Source: Anaerolineae bacterium
Lineage (GTDB): Bacteria > Chloroflexota > Anaerolineae > Promineifilales > Promineifilaceae
NCBI GenBank assembly: GCA_023382655.1
Contig: JAHDWK010000029.1
Span: forward strand, 25,588-89,587
Direction of reading: 5' to 3'
DNA length: 64,000 nucleotides
Below the pieces are notes generated by a model that saw only the letters and a program-made list of their open reading frames with translations, did no database searches and was not told the origin of the DNA. How positions within the stretch are numbered: position 1 is the first letter of the stretch; each line of letters opens with the position of its first letter. Shown here in pieces: positions 44,572 to 53,816 of the stretch. The position numbers and the translations under genes are program-made.

Positions 44572-44650
44572 TCGGTAATCGGTAAACGGTTATCGGTAAT
44601 CAGTGGGTCTACAGATGACCGTTTACCGATCACTGATTACCGATCACTGG
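44572..44650. repeat. Word-repeat hairpin (CGGTAATC family) overlapping a stop codon
   Basis: Left words GTCGGTAATC, GGTAAACGGT and TATCGGTAATC pair with right words GACCGTTTACCGATCACTG and ATTACCGATC. The TGA stop of the cupin gene (44644-44646, minus strand) is part of the right arm. Confidence 0.8.
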
Positions 44651-44964
44651 CTTTCCGCCGGGGCAAAAAAGACCAGCACACGCAACTCTTCGCTGATGCT
44701 GTGGAAGTGATGGGGAACCTGTTTGCCCACAAAAACCAGACTGCCCGGCTGTACCTTCCGGTCGTTACCGGCCACGTTTAAGATGGCACGGCCGTGCAGG
44801 ATATAATACACTTCATCTTCCGCATGGGGCTGCTGCGGGTCGGCGCCGCCCACCGGCAGCACATACAGACCCAGACTCATAGAGGGCTGGCGCAAAAATT
44901 CCAGATACAATTCGCCGGCAACCGTATGCTGTTGATGTAGCTGTTCGATTTCAAAAGCAACCAT
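44644..44964 (-). CDS. Cupin-domain protein
   Basis: The 106-residue single-domain cupin has metal ligands in QPHAEDEVYYILHGRA and a late PHHFHSI. It probably binds a metal and a small ligand; the reaction is unknown. GGAGG eight bases before the ATG at 44964 fixes the start, and the longer frame to 45051 is not used. The last residue and stop come from a word-repeat hairpin. Confidence 0.87.
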   Translation of the reverse strand: MVAFEIEQLHQQHTVAGELYLEFLRQPSMSLGLYVLPVGGADPQQPHAEDEVYYILHGRAILNVAGNDRKVQPGSLVFVGKQVPHHFHSISEELRVLVFFAPAESQ

Positions 44965-45129
44965 ACGAATTCCTCCAATAGATATGAATATAAGATTGTT
45001 TGAGAAGGAGACAACCTGGGTGGGTCTCCACCCACAAGAATAAAAATCCACAGATTCCGCAGATTACTCAGATTTTTTAATCAGTGAAATCTGTGTCATC
45101 TGTGGGTTGTTTTTATAGGAGATTTGATA

Positions 45130-45696
45130 ATGCACTATACCACACTCAACCCCTTACGACTTGTTATCTGGCCTGTCTGGTTACTGCTGGCAATGGCGTT
45201 GGCTGCCTGCACCCAAACAACCGGCAACGCGGAACCGGCAGCGCCAGAAGAAGCGCCGACAGACCTGCCGCCAACGGAAGCGGCCACTCACACGGCCGTA
45301 CCCCGACCAACGGATACGGCCGTGCCCCTGCCCACATCCGCTCCAACCACCAACCTGGACGAACCGTTTGCCCTGGCCGGTGACGCGGAAACAGTTGTGG
45401 GCACAGAGGGATTGACGTTGCATTTTGAGCGGGTGCTGGAAGATTCGCGCTGCCCCACGCAGGTGGACTGTGTCTGGAGCGGCCAGGCGCGTATTCTGAT
45501 TGTGGCTTCACAGCCGGGACAAGAACCGGTGGAATTGGAATTCAACACCAATCCGACGCCGGATCAGACGGTGGATTTATTACCGGCATATGGTTACACG
45601 GTGCAGCTCATCCAGCTTGACCCCTATCCCCAAACCACTGACCCCATTCTGTTTGCGGATTATCGGGCGCAGTTGGTTGTAACCCGTAATCCGTGA
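45130..45696 (+). CDS. Lipoprotein of unknown function
   Basis: The signal sequence ends in a good lipobox (LAAC near residue 27), so the protein should be lipid-anchored outside the membrane. A Thr/Pro-rich linker (about 30-75) precedes a 110-residue beta-rich domain with CPTQVDCVWSGQARILI and a conserved-looking Cys pair. I do not recognise the family with confidence. GGAG before the ATG supports the start. The last residues Val-Thr-Arg-Asn-Pro and the stop are encoded by a word-repeat element. Confidence 0.82.
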   Translation: MHYTTLNPLRLVIWPVWLLLAMALAACTQTTGNAEPAAPEEAPTDLPPTEAATHTAVPRPTDTAVPLPTSAPTTNLDEPFALAGDAETVVGTEGLTLHFERVLEDSRCPTQVDCVWSGQARILIVASQPGQEPVELEFNTNPTPDQTVDLLPAYGYTVQLIQLDPYPQTTDPILFADYRAQLVVTRNP

Positions 45697-45784
45697 CCCG
45701 TGACCCGTAATCCGTGACCTGTAATCCGACTTTTGGTTTCCAATTACGATTTACGGATTACGGATGACGATTTACGAATTACGG
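45680..45784. repeat. Word-repeat hairpin (CCGTAATC family) joining two convergent gene ends
   Basis: Words CCGTAATC, CCGTGACC and CCTGTAATCC are followed by complements GATTTACGGATTACGG and GATTTACGAATTACGG. It contains the end and stop of the lipoprotein gene (45694-45696) and the TAA stop of the MOSC gene (45779-45781, minus strand), so two proteins end in the same element. Same words as 6230-6297. Confidence 0.82.
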
Positions 45785-46501
45785 CATTAACCGTACTATG
45801 TCACCCACCTGAATCATGCCGGTGCTTTGTGGGGTGCAGCCGACGCCGAGGTAGTTGTCGCGGGTTTGGGCCACCAGTTTGAGCGTAGCCGAGGAGCGCA
45901 CGGCCGTGTCCGGGTTTACGTTGATCATCTGGCAGCGTTCAATACGCTGGTTGAGCCATACCTGCACGTCGCCTATGGTCAACGCACTGCCCACCCAGGC
46001 CTCCTCGGCAAACGGCCGTCCGGCAAACGTCTCAATGATGATATTCTGGCGAAAACGACGGCCGTCCAGAGCAAAATCCAATCGTTCATCCAGCGCCGCC
46101 ACCGTGGCCGTACTCATCAGCGAGAGTGGCAGGGAATCAAAAACGCCCCGTTTGATGCGGATGAGGGAAATGTCACGGCCGTACAGCCCCACCAGTTCTG
46201 CCCGCAATTCCTCATCATCCAACGCCAAACGCCGCCCGTCTGGGGTTTCCACCAGCAGCGGCGAATTGCGCACATCGTCCGGGTCACGGTAAAACGGGCG
46301 GTAACGTACCAGTTCCGGTACCTGCCGCGCCGTCAGCCAGGGGAAACCGGAGTGATCATCACCGCGCACAAAAGCGGCCCGCCGGTCGCCATCCAGCCCA
46401 TGCCAATACACGTGCGCCTCTGCCAATGACTCCCCGGCCATAGATTTCACCGGGTACCGCCAGATTTCCTGTACTCGTCCTACTTCTAAAAATTCCTTCA
46501 T
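45779..46501 (-). CDS. MOSC domain protein
   Basis: The 240-residue product has an N-terminal MOSC_N beta-barrel (VQEIWRYPVKSMAGESL, HGLDGDRRAAFV). A MOSC domain follows with RFRQNIIIET, WVGSALTIGDVQVWLNQRIERCQM and DNYLGVGCTPQSTG, where the Cys is a possible persulfide or molybdenum-cofactor ligand as in MOSC sulfurases. The gene upstream on the same strand (46506-47774) ends four bases before its start, so they are probably co-transcribed. Confidence 0.88.
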   Translation of the reverse strand: MKEFLEVGRVQEIWRYPVKSMAGESLAEAHVYWHGLDGDRRAAFVRGDDHSGFPWLTARQVPELVRYRPFYRDPDDVRNSPLLVETPDGRRLALDDEELRAELVGLYGRDISLIRIKRGVFDSLPLSLMSTATVAALDERLDFALDGRRFRQNIIIETFAGRPFAEEAWVGSALTIGDVQVWLNQRIERCQMINVNPDTAVRSSATLKLVAQTRDNYLGVGCTPQSTGMIQVGDIVRLMP

Positions 46502-46505
46502 AATT

Positions 46506-47774
46506 TTACGGTTTTTGTAGATATTGTTGCCAGCGGGTTTCCAATTCTTCCAAAGTATAACGGCCGTCCGTCACCGTTACCAGCCATTCCTCATACAGAC
46601 GCGCCTCGCTAACAATCAGAGTATCCATGATCGTCACCTGTTTCACCCGCAAATCTTGAATGAGGAATTCAATCAAAGCGTAGGCAAAGGGGGTGGCCGG
46701 TTCGCCGGTGAACCAGAGCTGCTCCCCCATACGCAGCGAAACGGACTGTTCGGCCAACGCTTGACGGTCGGTGGCTGCCAGAGAATACGGCCGTAAAGCA
46801 AACCGGTCCAACTGCCAGGTGAACCACGCATCTAGAAATGGCCCCTGCGTTCCGGTGGCCGTGCCAGATAACAGGCGCATCACCACAACGACAAGCTGCG
46901 CGGCATAAGCCCGCGCCAAAACCTGATACCCAACCTCATCTTGGGGTAGACCCATTAGCGTGGGTGTGGGCAACCGTAACCGCCAACGGTCATTAACGAA
47001 TGTGGCGGTACTGTTTTCGGGCAGTAGGGAATTGGGGTCGGTGGAAAGCTCTACCTGTATTTGGAAATCCTCCGGGCAGTGAAAGGTCGTGCTGGCACAC
47101 ATAGCCGCCAACGCTGTGTCCATGTCCAGCGCCAATCGCTGCGCCAGCGCCTCATCCCGCGCCGGGTATTGCAGCGTCAGGTAAAAACCCTGCTTCGTTC
47201 TAGTTTCGCCCCAAAAATTGGCGTCAGGGGGGGCCAACAACCAGCGGTTGGGGCCAGAGCGGTACACGGCCGTTTGCCGCAGCCGCACCGTATCCGTCAG
47301 CCCATTGCCGATGGCATAGGCGTAGACATGTTCGGCGATCACTTCGGCTTCATTAAATTCGGGGTTAAGGGTGGCGCTGATGACGGCCGTGGCCGGGTCG
47401 GCCGGCAGCCAGGTCAGGCCAAACGCCGTGCGATCCTGGTAATCGCCGGCCAGTACCGCCATTTCGATGGCTTCGCTCCAGCCCCGGTCGCGCCCGGATA
47501 AAAAGGTCGCTACCAGTTCCGCATCACCATCTACGGCGGCCGCTGCGATCAATTCATGGCTGGCTAAAACATCGCCGGTCACGGCCGTCGTCGCCGTCTC
47601 CACCCGACTTTGCAGCCACCAGAAAGCGCCCACCGCGCCACCCACCAATAACAGTAAAAGGAACAATGCCGCCCAACGCCAACGGCGGCGTTTGGGTGGT
47701 GGTTCTGGTTCTGGGTCCACCGTCGGTGGCTCATCCCAATGAACAGTTTCTTCAGTCCGCCAATCAAAAGACAT
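46506..47774 (-). CDS. Single-pass membrane protein of unknown function
   Basis: An acidic, proline-rich N-terminus of about 30 residues (PPTVDPEPEPPPKRRR) leads to one membrane segment near residues 34-54 (WAALFLLLLLVGGAVGAFWWL). The outer part of about 360 residues is not recognised. It has repeated LA- and DA-type helices and a C-terminal half with WFTWQLDRFALRPYSL. It lies in an operon with the MOSC gene. It may be a large surface or sensor protein. No clear binding site precedes the ATG. Confidence 0.72.
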   Translation of the reverse strand: MSFDWRTEETVHWDEPPTVDPEPEPPPKRRRWRWAALFLLLLLVGGAVGAFWWLQSRVETATTAVTGDVLASHELIAAAAVDGDAELVATFLSGRDRGWSEAIEMAVLAGDYQDRTAFGLTWLPADPATAVISATLNPEFNEAEVIAEHVYAYAIGNGLTDTVRLRQTAVYRSGPNRWLLAPPDANFWGETRTKQGFYLTLQYPARDEALAQRLALDMDTALAAMCASTTFHCPEDFQIQVELSTDPNSLLPENSTATFVNDRWRLRLPTPTLMGLPQDEVGYQVLARAYAAQLVVVVMRLLSGTATGTQGPFLDAWFTWQLDRFALRPYSLAATDRQALAEQSVSLRMGEQLWFTGEPATPFAYALIEFLIQDLRVKQVTIMDTLIVSEARLYEEWLVTVTDGRYTLEELETRWQQYLQKP

Positions 47775-47830
47775 CGCACGGAACTATACACTAAGAGACG
47801 ATGGTCACAAATTTTTAGGAGTGGTAGATG

Positions 47831-47897
47831 AGGGGATTCAGAGATTGAGAGATTAGGAGACTGGGTAATCTCTCAATCTCCCAGTCTCCCAATCTCC
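47831..47897. repeat. GAGATT-word hairpin between two minus-strand genes
   Basis: The words GAGATTGAGAGATTA and TAATCTCTCAATCTC form a perfect 15-bp pair around a ten-base spacer, with further GGAGACT and AGTCTCC words outside. It lies between the large secreted protein gene and the membrane protein gene downstream. Same word family as 6539-6597 and 23094-23190. Confidence 0.78.
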
Positions 47898-47903
47898 ATA
47901 TTC

Positions 47904-50900
47904 TTATGGTTGGGTGGAATCGTACAGCGGCCCGCCATCTATGGCGTCAATCCCACTGCCCAGGTCATGGGCGACGGCTACCCGCGCCACCCCTTCACAA
48001 CTAACGCCCAGGTTATCGGTGGCCGTGAAGAAGATGTGGTAGACACGGCCGTTGCCGTTCCCCAATCGTTCTGCCCGCAACCTGACCGTACCCCCGGACA
48101 GGATGATACCATCCGGCGCGTGGGGCGGATGGCCCACCGGCTCATCCTGACGAATGGCCGTGACGGTTAAGGTTGCCGGTGCGCCATCGCTGCCGATCAC
48201 GCCAGAAATGGAAACCAGCACCATTTGTTTGTTCGCCGGCCAGATTTTGTGGGGGGTGGGTACGGCCGTGCTGCAATCCAACTCGTCTGGCGGTTCCACC
48301 TCCAGCGTTAACGTGCCGCCGGTGGTGGATGGGTTGTACCGGGCATCATCCAGCGTCAACACCTCGCCGGTGTGCAGCGGGATGCTGCCGCTGAAGTAGA
48401 CGTTGACGCTGTATTCGCCAGGAGGCAGGGGCAGTTGGCCGAGGCTGGCCCGCCCGGCATAGTCCGTAATAGTTGCCTGGCTGTGCGCCCCGCCCGCACC
48501 GTTGATCACAAAAACAACCGACTTCTCGCCCAGGTAACGGCCGTCGGCCGCCGTGAGCGTGGCCGTCAACAGGGCATCATCACCTGGCAATCCGCTGGCG
48601 GGCTGCGCCAGCGTCAGCGCCGTGTCTTGTTTGGTGATGGTAAAGAGGGCGGCGGCCGAAGAGGCGCCAAACGCGCCGGAACCGGCAAACGACGCCCGCA
48701 GCGGATATTGGCCGGGTACACCCAGCAGCGTCAACGTCACCGTCGCCTGCCCGGTGGCGTCCGTAATCGCTTGGCGCGTCTGTGGCCCCAGGCCAAAGGT
48801 GAGCCGCTGCCCGGCCAGGGGCATGGTGCCCGCGGCCAACTGCGCCGTCACCTGAATGTGGGAGTTATAGACGCCGGTGGTGGGTGGGTTGATCAGCGTT
48901 ACTGTGGTGGCGGTGGTGGCGGTGGGTGGCGCGCCGGGCACATACAGATCACCCAGGTTGGCCGCCAGACTCACCAACCCCACACCGTTGACGGCCTGCA
49001 CCAGATAGCGCATGTTGGCCGGGTCTGTGCCATTGAGCGGCAAGCTCCCTTCCCAACGGGTGGAAATGGTGGCGTTTTGGCTGAGATCGAGCGGTTGCCA
49101 TTGGCCGTAGTAGGGGCCGGTCACGGCCGTGTACAACACCCACACCGCCTGCATACCCGCTGCCGGATTGCCCAACACGTCTACGCTAAAGTACACATCG
49201 CCGCCCTGGGGCACGGCCGTGACCCGTTGAATGGTCGGCGGCGCGGATAAGGCCGGTGTGCTGCCGCCAGCGTAAGCGGCGATGTTGTTGTTGTAGAAGA
49301 GGCGGAAATTGAGCTGGTCATAACGGCGCATTGTGCCCGTCAGCGCACCGGGCGCATCAGACATGAACTGTGCCGGGGTGACGGCCAGCCCAGTGGCCCC
49401 GCCAACCGGATCAGCCAGTTGCCCAAAATAGTTGGCCCGCCAGAACTGCACGGGGTAGAAGATGTCTGCCTGGAAGGGGGCATGGACACCACGAATTTCG
49501 GTGGTGGGTGCGCCGGTAAAGGGCAGGATACCACCCATATCGGTATAACTGCCGCCGCGGAAACCGACGCCGCGCAAATGGGTACCCGCCGCCGTCACGT
49601 TTGCCATGTCCAATGGCAGCGTCGGCTCGGCCGGATTGGTCAGGATGCCATCCGGGCCGGTGAGGTAGAAGGCGTCTACCGTTGTGCTATCCTGCACGTT
49701 TGTCATCTCCACCGTCTGGCCGGTGAAGGCCGGCGTCAGGGTCAGGTCGGCCGTAGCCAGACCGAGTGTGCTGCCCGGATTGCTGCTGACGGGCGTAACG
49801 CTGGTGATGACGGATGGTTCACTGGCGGATGGCAGCCGCACACCGGGCATGTTGACGCTCAGTTGGGGCAGGCCAAAGATGGTGGCCTGAATGAGCGCCT
49901 TTTCGTGGATGCCGCGCATTTGCGGCGTTTCCGCCAGATAGGTTTGTTTGGCGGCCACCCACGCCTGGCCGACCGAAACCGGCCCGCTGCCGCGCCGCAA
50001 CTCCTGGCTAAATTCCAGGTAGAGCCGTTCTGAGTATTCGATGAAGTCGGTGTCGCCATACTGGTAGCCGGTACCGGCGATGAGCAGCGCGCCCTTGCTG
50101 TTAAACGCCTGTGCCCAATCTGGCTCTTCGGTGACGAGGGGGACGCCATCGGCGTCTACGATGTTGTACCCGGCGTGGCAACCGGCGCTGAAGATGATGG
50201 CGTTTTGCAGATTGACCGGGGCGCTGATCAATTCAGAGGCCCGCATCCGGGTGCTGTAGTCAGCGGCCAGTGCGCCACTGGCGCTGAAATGGCCGGCCAG
50301 GAAGGTGATGTCATGGCGGCTGCCCAACAGGTTTGCCCGCAAATCGTCGGCCGTCCAGGCGGCGGGGTCGGTGGGGGCCAGGTCGTTGGCAGCGATGAGG
50401 GTATCGGCCGTCTGGTTCAGCCCGGCTTCTAATTCGGCCTGCACCGCCAGCGCCGCATCTTCCAGGAAGTCATAGCCGGTGACGAGCGGCGATGTGTTGA
50501 GGGTAACGACGCCATTGGTTGTGGCCAGATAGGCATCCAACACGACCGTCGCCTGCACCGCCGTTTCCACCACACGCCCCACCGCCAAATCGGGGATGGG
50601 AATGGCCGAATTTTTGAAGGAGACGGCCGTGCGGGCGCCATATTCATCCTGGCCCAAGACAAAACCCAGGCGCAGGCTGGCCTGCGACGCGGTGTTGTCC
50701 CGTACCGGCGGCACATAGTTACTTTCGTTCGCCAGGAGAGCGTTGTCCGGGTAGCGATAGAAGGGGATGACGCTATCGTTGCCGACAATGACGACATAGG
50801 CCAGCGGGTTGAGCGCCCGGTAGCCATCCACAATTTCTTTGATGGTGGCGGCGACCAGGTTTTTGGCGTAGGGGCAGGCCAGGTAGGCGTCGGCCTGGGC

Positions 50901-53816
50901 ATTGGCGGCGGCGGCGCGGGCGTCTGCGCCTACGTCTACGATGACACCCGCCACTTCGGGCCGGGCGGCGTAGGTGGACAGGCGGGTAGCGAGTGTGGCT
51001 TTTTCGGCGGCGGTACCGGCCATACGCGCCATGTCGGTGAGGATAATGGTCTGGTAGTTACCGGCGGTGGGGATGGTGGTACTGGGTTCGGTCACGGCCG
51101 TGACGTTGCCACACGAACCGGACTGCATGGTGACCGACACCTGGAAGGGGTGCTGTGTATTAAACACACCGTTGGTGCCGCGCACCCGCACATAGAAGTA
51201 GCCGGTGTTGTTCCAGGTATTGATGATCAGCCCTTCATTGGCCGTGCCGCGAAAAGCGGAAACGCCCAACAAACTGCGCAGTTGTGCGCCGGAGAAGGCT
51301 TCGGGGCTAAACGCTTCGGGGCTGAACGCTTCGGGGCTGAACGCTTCGGGGCTAAAGGCTTCGGGGCTAAACGCCTCTGGGCTAAAAGCGTCAGGGCTAA
51401 AGGCTTCGGGGCTGAATGCTTCAGGGCTAAAGGCTTCGGGGCTGAACGCTTCGGGACTAAAGGCTTCGGGACTAAAGGCTTCCGGGCTGAACGCCTCCGG
51501 GCTGAATGCTTCCGGGCTGAACGCCTCCGGACTGAACGCTTCAGGGCTGAATGCTTCGGGGCTGAACGCTTCGGGGGCAAATTCGGCGTCGAAGCGGGGT
51601 AAATCCTGAGGCGACAACAGGTCGTTATACGCCTGGGCGATATCTTTGTAGATGGTCAGATCGTAATTGTCGGGCAGGTCGGTGAGGGTGACGATTACCT
51701 GGCTGCCGGGCTGCACGGGAAATTTATACCAGCGAGATTGGCCGGGCTGATCCAGGTATTGGCCGACGGCCGTTGGCCCCATGTCAGGCAGCACATCCAG
51801 CGGCAGGGCCGTGACCCACGACGTGTTGCCAGGGCTGACGACCACACAATCAGACAGTTCGGAGGTATTGCCGTCTGGGTCGGTGGCGGTGGCGGTGACA
51901 AAGCTGTTCAGCGGGGCGGTGGTTAACCCGGCCACCTGAAAATAAACGTTCCCCAGGGCATCGGTTGTGGCCTGGGTGGTCCCCAGAAAAGTCTGGCTGC
52001 CGCCGCTTAAATCACAGGTGGGGGTGGCGAAAAATTCCAGCGTAAAAGCGGTGAGAGGAGTGCTGTCCAGACGGCCGTCCACGCGCAAACTGTCGGTCAG
52101 GGGTACGGCCGTGAAGAGTTGGGGATAGTTCTGTAAGCTGTTTGCGCCGCTGTCGGGGTCGTCGGGATCGTTAACGGTACGGCCGTCGCCGCCCAGATCA
52201 ATGGCTAAGCCGCCGTTGTCGTGAATGTTATTGCCGGAAAGTTGATTGCCTGTCCCGGCCAGGATGCGAATGCCATCACCGCCGTTGAAGGCGACCTCGT
52301 TGCCGGAGATGACGTTGTTGCCGTTTTGAGTGAGCAGCAGGCCATGACTGCCAAAGTTGACGATGCGCAGCCCGCGTACAGTGGAGCTACCGGCCGAAAT
52401 TTCCAGGCCAACGGCCGTGCCTGCCAGTGAACCATCCAGCACCACCACGCCCCCTGCCTGCGTGAAACCGTCAAACACAACAGGGTCGGTTATTACCGGC
52501 AGCGGCGACAGCGGGTATATCACCGGGGGCAGATCACCGGGAATGTTGAAATGAATCTGATTGCTGATGGCGGAGGCATTGGCGCGGATGATGGCTTCGC
52601 GCAGTGAACAGTGGGCAAAATCACACACGCCGTCGCTGTTATCATCGGCGGTATTCACCACCAGCGCTGCGCCGGTTTGCGGTGGGTTTGCCAGTTCGTA
52701 AGCGCCAATGTCACAGAAGAGACCACGCGGCCGGCTGACGCCGCGCTGGTCGGTGGCGGGGCAGCCGCTGTTGCTGCCAGCTTCAATGGCCGGACTTTCC
52801 GGGAGCAGGGCATGGTTCAGCGTGCTGCCGCCGTTGAGCGCCAGTGGCGCTAAGAGGGCGTCCACACCAAGCAGGTTGCCCACCGGATCGCCGGTGATGG
52901 TGCATTTGGTGGCATCCTGGATGAGGTTGTAACCCTGGGAAACGATCACACCACGACAACTGTCATTGACCAGGGTGTGATTGAGCGTCATGTCGCCGCT
53001 GATGGAGTGAATGCCGGTGGCAGTTTGGGCGCTGTTGTGGGCGATGGTGACAAAATTGAGGGTGGTTTCTCCTTTATTAGCCAGACCGCCCCCGGCGCCG
53101 TTGGTGCTGTTGCCGCTGATGGTGCTGTTGGTGAACACGGCCGTGCCGTCCCCCACCACCACACCACCGCCTGCCAGACCATTGGCGTTGTTGCCCACAA
53201 TACTGACCGCATCGGCCTGCAAAACGCCCAGCGAAAAGATGCCGCCCCCGGTTTCACTGGCATAATTATCCTGCAAAGTCACATCCGTTACCGTCAGACG
53301 TCCTGTGTTGTAGATTGCGCCGCCATGACCGGAAACAGACCCATGTCGCAGCGTCAGCTCGATGAGGCTTACCTGACCGGCGAGCACATGCACGAGGCGA
53401 TCATTCAGCCCGCTGCCTTCAATGATGGTTACATCGGCGCCAGCGCCGACAATAGTTAAATCACCGTTAATGTCTAAATCGCCTGTCTGCGATGCATTTT
53501 CGTTGCCGCTGTCGGTGCGGGTAAGGGTGTAGATACCGGCGGGTAAGATGATGGTGTCAGCGCCAATGCCCGCCGCGCATTCACCGCTAAAAACGCCAGA
53601 GGGGCTGTCGGTGTTTGCCGCAATAATTGCCTCCCGCAGCGAACACAGCCCATCACTGGCTTGTTTGCTGTCCTGGAAAGTGGTAACGGTGATGGGTGAA
53701 GATGCCTGACTTATTCGTGTGGGGGAAGATATAAGAGTAAACGCTAATAGAAATGAGAGGATGAAAAAATACTTGGCGCGAACTACTGGCCGTTTTGGTG
53801 GAATTCGCTGAACCAT
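47904..53816 (-). CDS. Very large secreted protein: beta-helix repeats, pentapeptide tandem repeat, gingipain-like C25 domain and Ig-like domains
   Basis: A signal peptide (about 15-40) is followed by two CSLREAI-type regions. CSLREAIIAANTDS and, from about residue 400, CSLREAIIRANAS each lead a parallel beta-helix. A PPC-like domain (about 690-890) is interrupted by 18 Ala-Phe-Ser-Pro-Glu units at 750-839. A peptidase C25 (gingipain)-like domain covers about 915-1320, with likely catalytic His in FLAGHFSASG and Cys in IFSAGCHAGYN, 37 residues apart. Ig-like domains (about 1640-1900) and a final Cys-containing domain follow. It may cleave proteins or be processed itself at the surface. The start at 53816 keeps GGTG spacing and the n-region. 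Confidence 0.9.
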   Translation of the reverse strand: MVQRIPPKRPVVRAKYFFILSFLLAFTLISSPTRISQASSPITVTTFQDSKQASDGLCSLREAIIAANTDSPSGVFSGECAAGIGADTIILPAGIYTLTRTDSGNENASQTGDLDINGDLTIVGAGADVTIIEGSGLNDRLVHVLAGQVSLIELTLRHGSVSGHGGAIYNTGRLTVTDVTLQDNYASETGGGIFSLGVLQADAVSIVGNNANGLAGGGVVVGDGTAVFTNSTISGNSTNGAGGGLANKGETTLNFVTIAHNSAQTATGIHSISGDMTLNHTLVNDSCRGVIVSQGYNLIQDATKCTITGDPVGNLLGVDALLAPLALNGGSTLNHALLPESPAIEAGSNSGCPATDQRGVSRPRGLFCDIGAYELANPPQTGAALVVNTADDNSDGVCDFAHCSLREAIIRANASAISNQIHFNIPGDLPPVIYPLSPLPVITDPVVFDGFTQAGGVVVLDGSLAGTAVGLEISAGSSTVRGLRIVNFGSHGLLLTQNGNNVISGNEVAFNGGDGIRILAGTGNQLSGNNIHDNGGLAIDLGGDGRTVNDPDDPDSGANSLQNYPQLFTAVPLTDSLRVDGRLDSTPLTAFTLEFFATPTCDLSGGSQTFLGTTQATTDALGNVYFQVAGLTTAPLNSFVTATATDPDGNTSELSDCVVVSPGNTSWVTALPLDVLPDMGPTAVGQYLDQPGQSRWYKFPVQPGSQVIVTLTDLPDNYDLTIYKDIAQAYNDLLSPQDLPRFDAEFAPEAFSPEAFSPEAFSPEAFSPEAFSPEAFSPEAFSPEAFSPEAFSPEAFSPEAFSPEAFSPDAFSPEAFSPEAFSPEAFSPEAFSPEAFSPEAFSGAQLRSLLGVSAFRGTANEGLIINTWNNTGYFYVRVRGTNGVFNTQHPFQVSVTMQSGSCGNVTAVTEPSTTIPTAGNYQTIILTDMARMAGTAAEKATLATRLSTYAARPEVAGVIVDVGADARAAAANAQADAYLACPYAKNLVAATIKEIVDGYRALNPLAYVVIVGNDSVIPFYRYPDNALLANESNYVPPVRDNTASQASLRLGFVLGQDEYGARTAVSFKNSAIPIPDLAVGRVVETAVQATVVLDAYLATTNGVVTLNTSPLVTGYDFLEDAALAVQAELEAGLNQTADTLIAANDLAPTDPAAWTADDLRANLLGSRHDITFLAGHFSASGALAADYSTRMRASELISAPVNLQNAIIFSAGCHAGYNIVDADGVPLVTEEPDWAQAFNSKGALLIAGTGYQYGDTDFIEYSERLYLEFSQELRRGSGPVSVGQAWVAAKQTYLAETPQMRGIHEKALIQATIFGLPQLSVNMPGVRLPSASEPSVITSVTPVSSNPGSTLGLATADLTLTPAFTGQTVEMTNVQDSTTVDAFYLTGPDGILTNPAEPTLPLDMANVTAAGTHLRGVGFRGGSYTDMGGILPFTGAPTTEIRGVHAPFQADIFYPVQFWRANYFGQLADPVGGATGLAVTPAQFMSDAPGALTGTMRRYDQLNFRLFYNNNIAAYAGGSTPALSAPPTIQRVTAVPQGGDVYFSVDVLGNPAAGMQAVWVLYTAVTGPYYGQWQPLDLSQNATISTRWEGSLPLNGTDPANMRYLVQAVNGVGLVSLAANLGDLYVPGAPPTATTATTVTLINPPTTGVYNSHIQVTAQLAAGTMPLAGQRLTFGLGPQTRQAITDATGQATVTLTLLGVPGQYPLRASFAGSGAFGASSAAALFTITKQDTALTLAQPASGLPGDDALLTATLTAADGRYLGEKSVVFVINGAGGAHSQATITDYAGRASLGQLPLPPGEYSVNVYFSGSIPLHTGEVLTLDDARYNPSTTGGTLTLEVEPPDELDCSTAVPTPHKIWPANKQMVLVSISGVIGSDGAPATLTVTAIRQDEPVGHPPHAPDGIILSGGTVRLRAERLGNGNGRVYHIFFTATDNLGVSCEGVARVAVAHDLGSGIDAIDGGPLYDSTQP
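51301..51570 (-). repeat. 18-unit 15-bp tandem repeat coding Ala-Phe-Ser-Pro-Glu
   Basis: Eighteen adjacent 15-base units (270 bases) code for AFSPE with one unit carrying Asp for Glu (AFSPD). Units differ mostly at third codon positions, so the peptide has been kept while the DNA has drifted. It lies inside a PPC-type domain before the gingipain-like domain. Confidence 0.95.

Noticed and set aside
51301..51570. Regular repeat array that might be taken for a CRISPR
   Set aside because: Units are 15 bases, adjacent without spacers, and form an open frame coding AFSPE. No cas gene is present.
51205..51609. Plus-strand frame of repeated Gly-Leu-Asn-Ala-Ser units opposite the pentapeptide array
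   Set aside because: It is the antisense reading of the 15-bp repeat and lacks a start signal; the minus-strand frame is part of a long domain protein.
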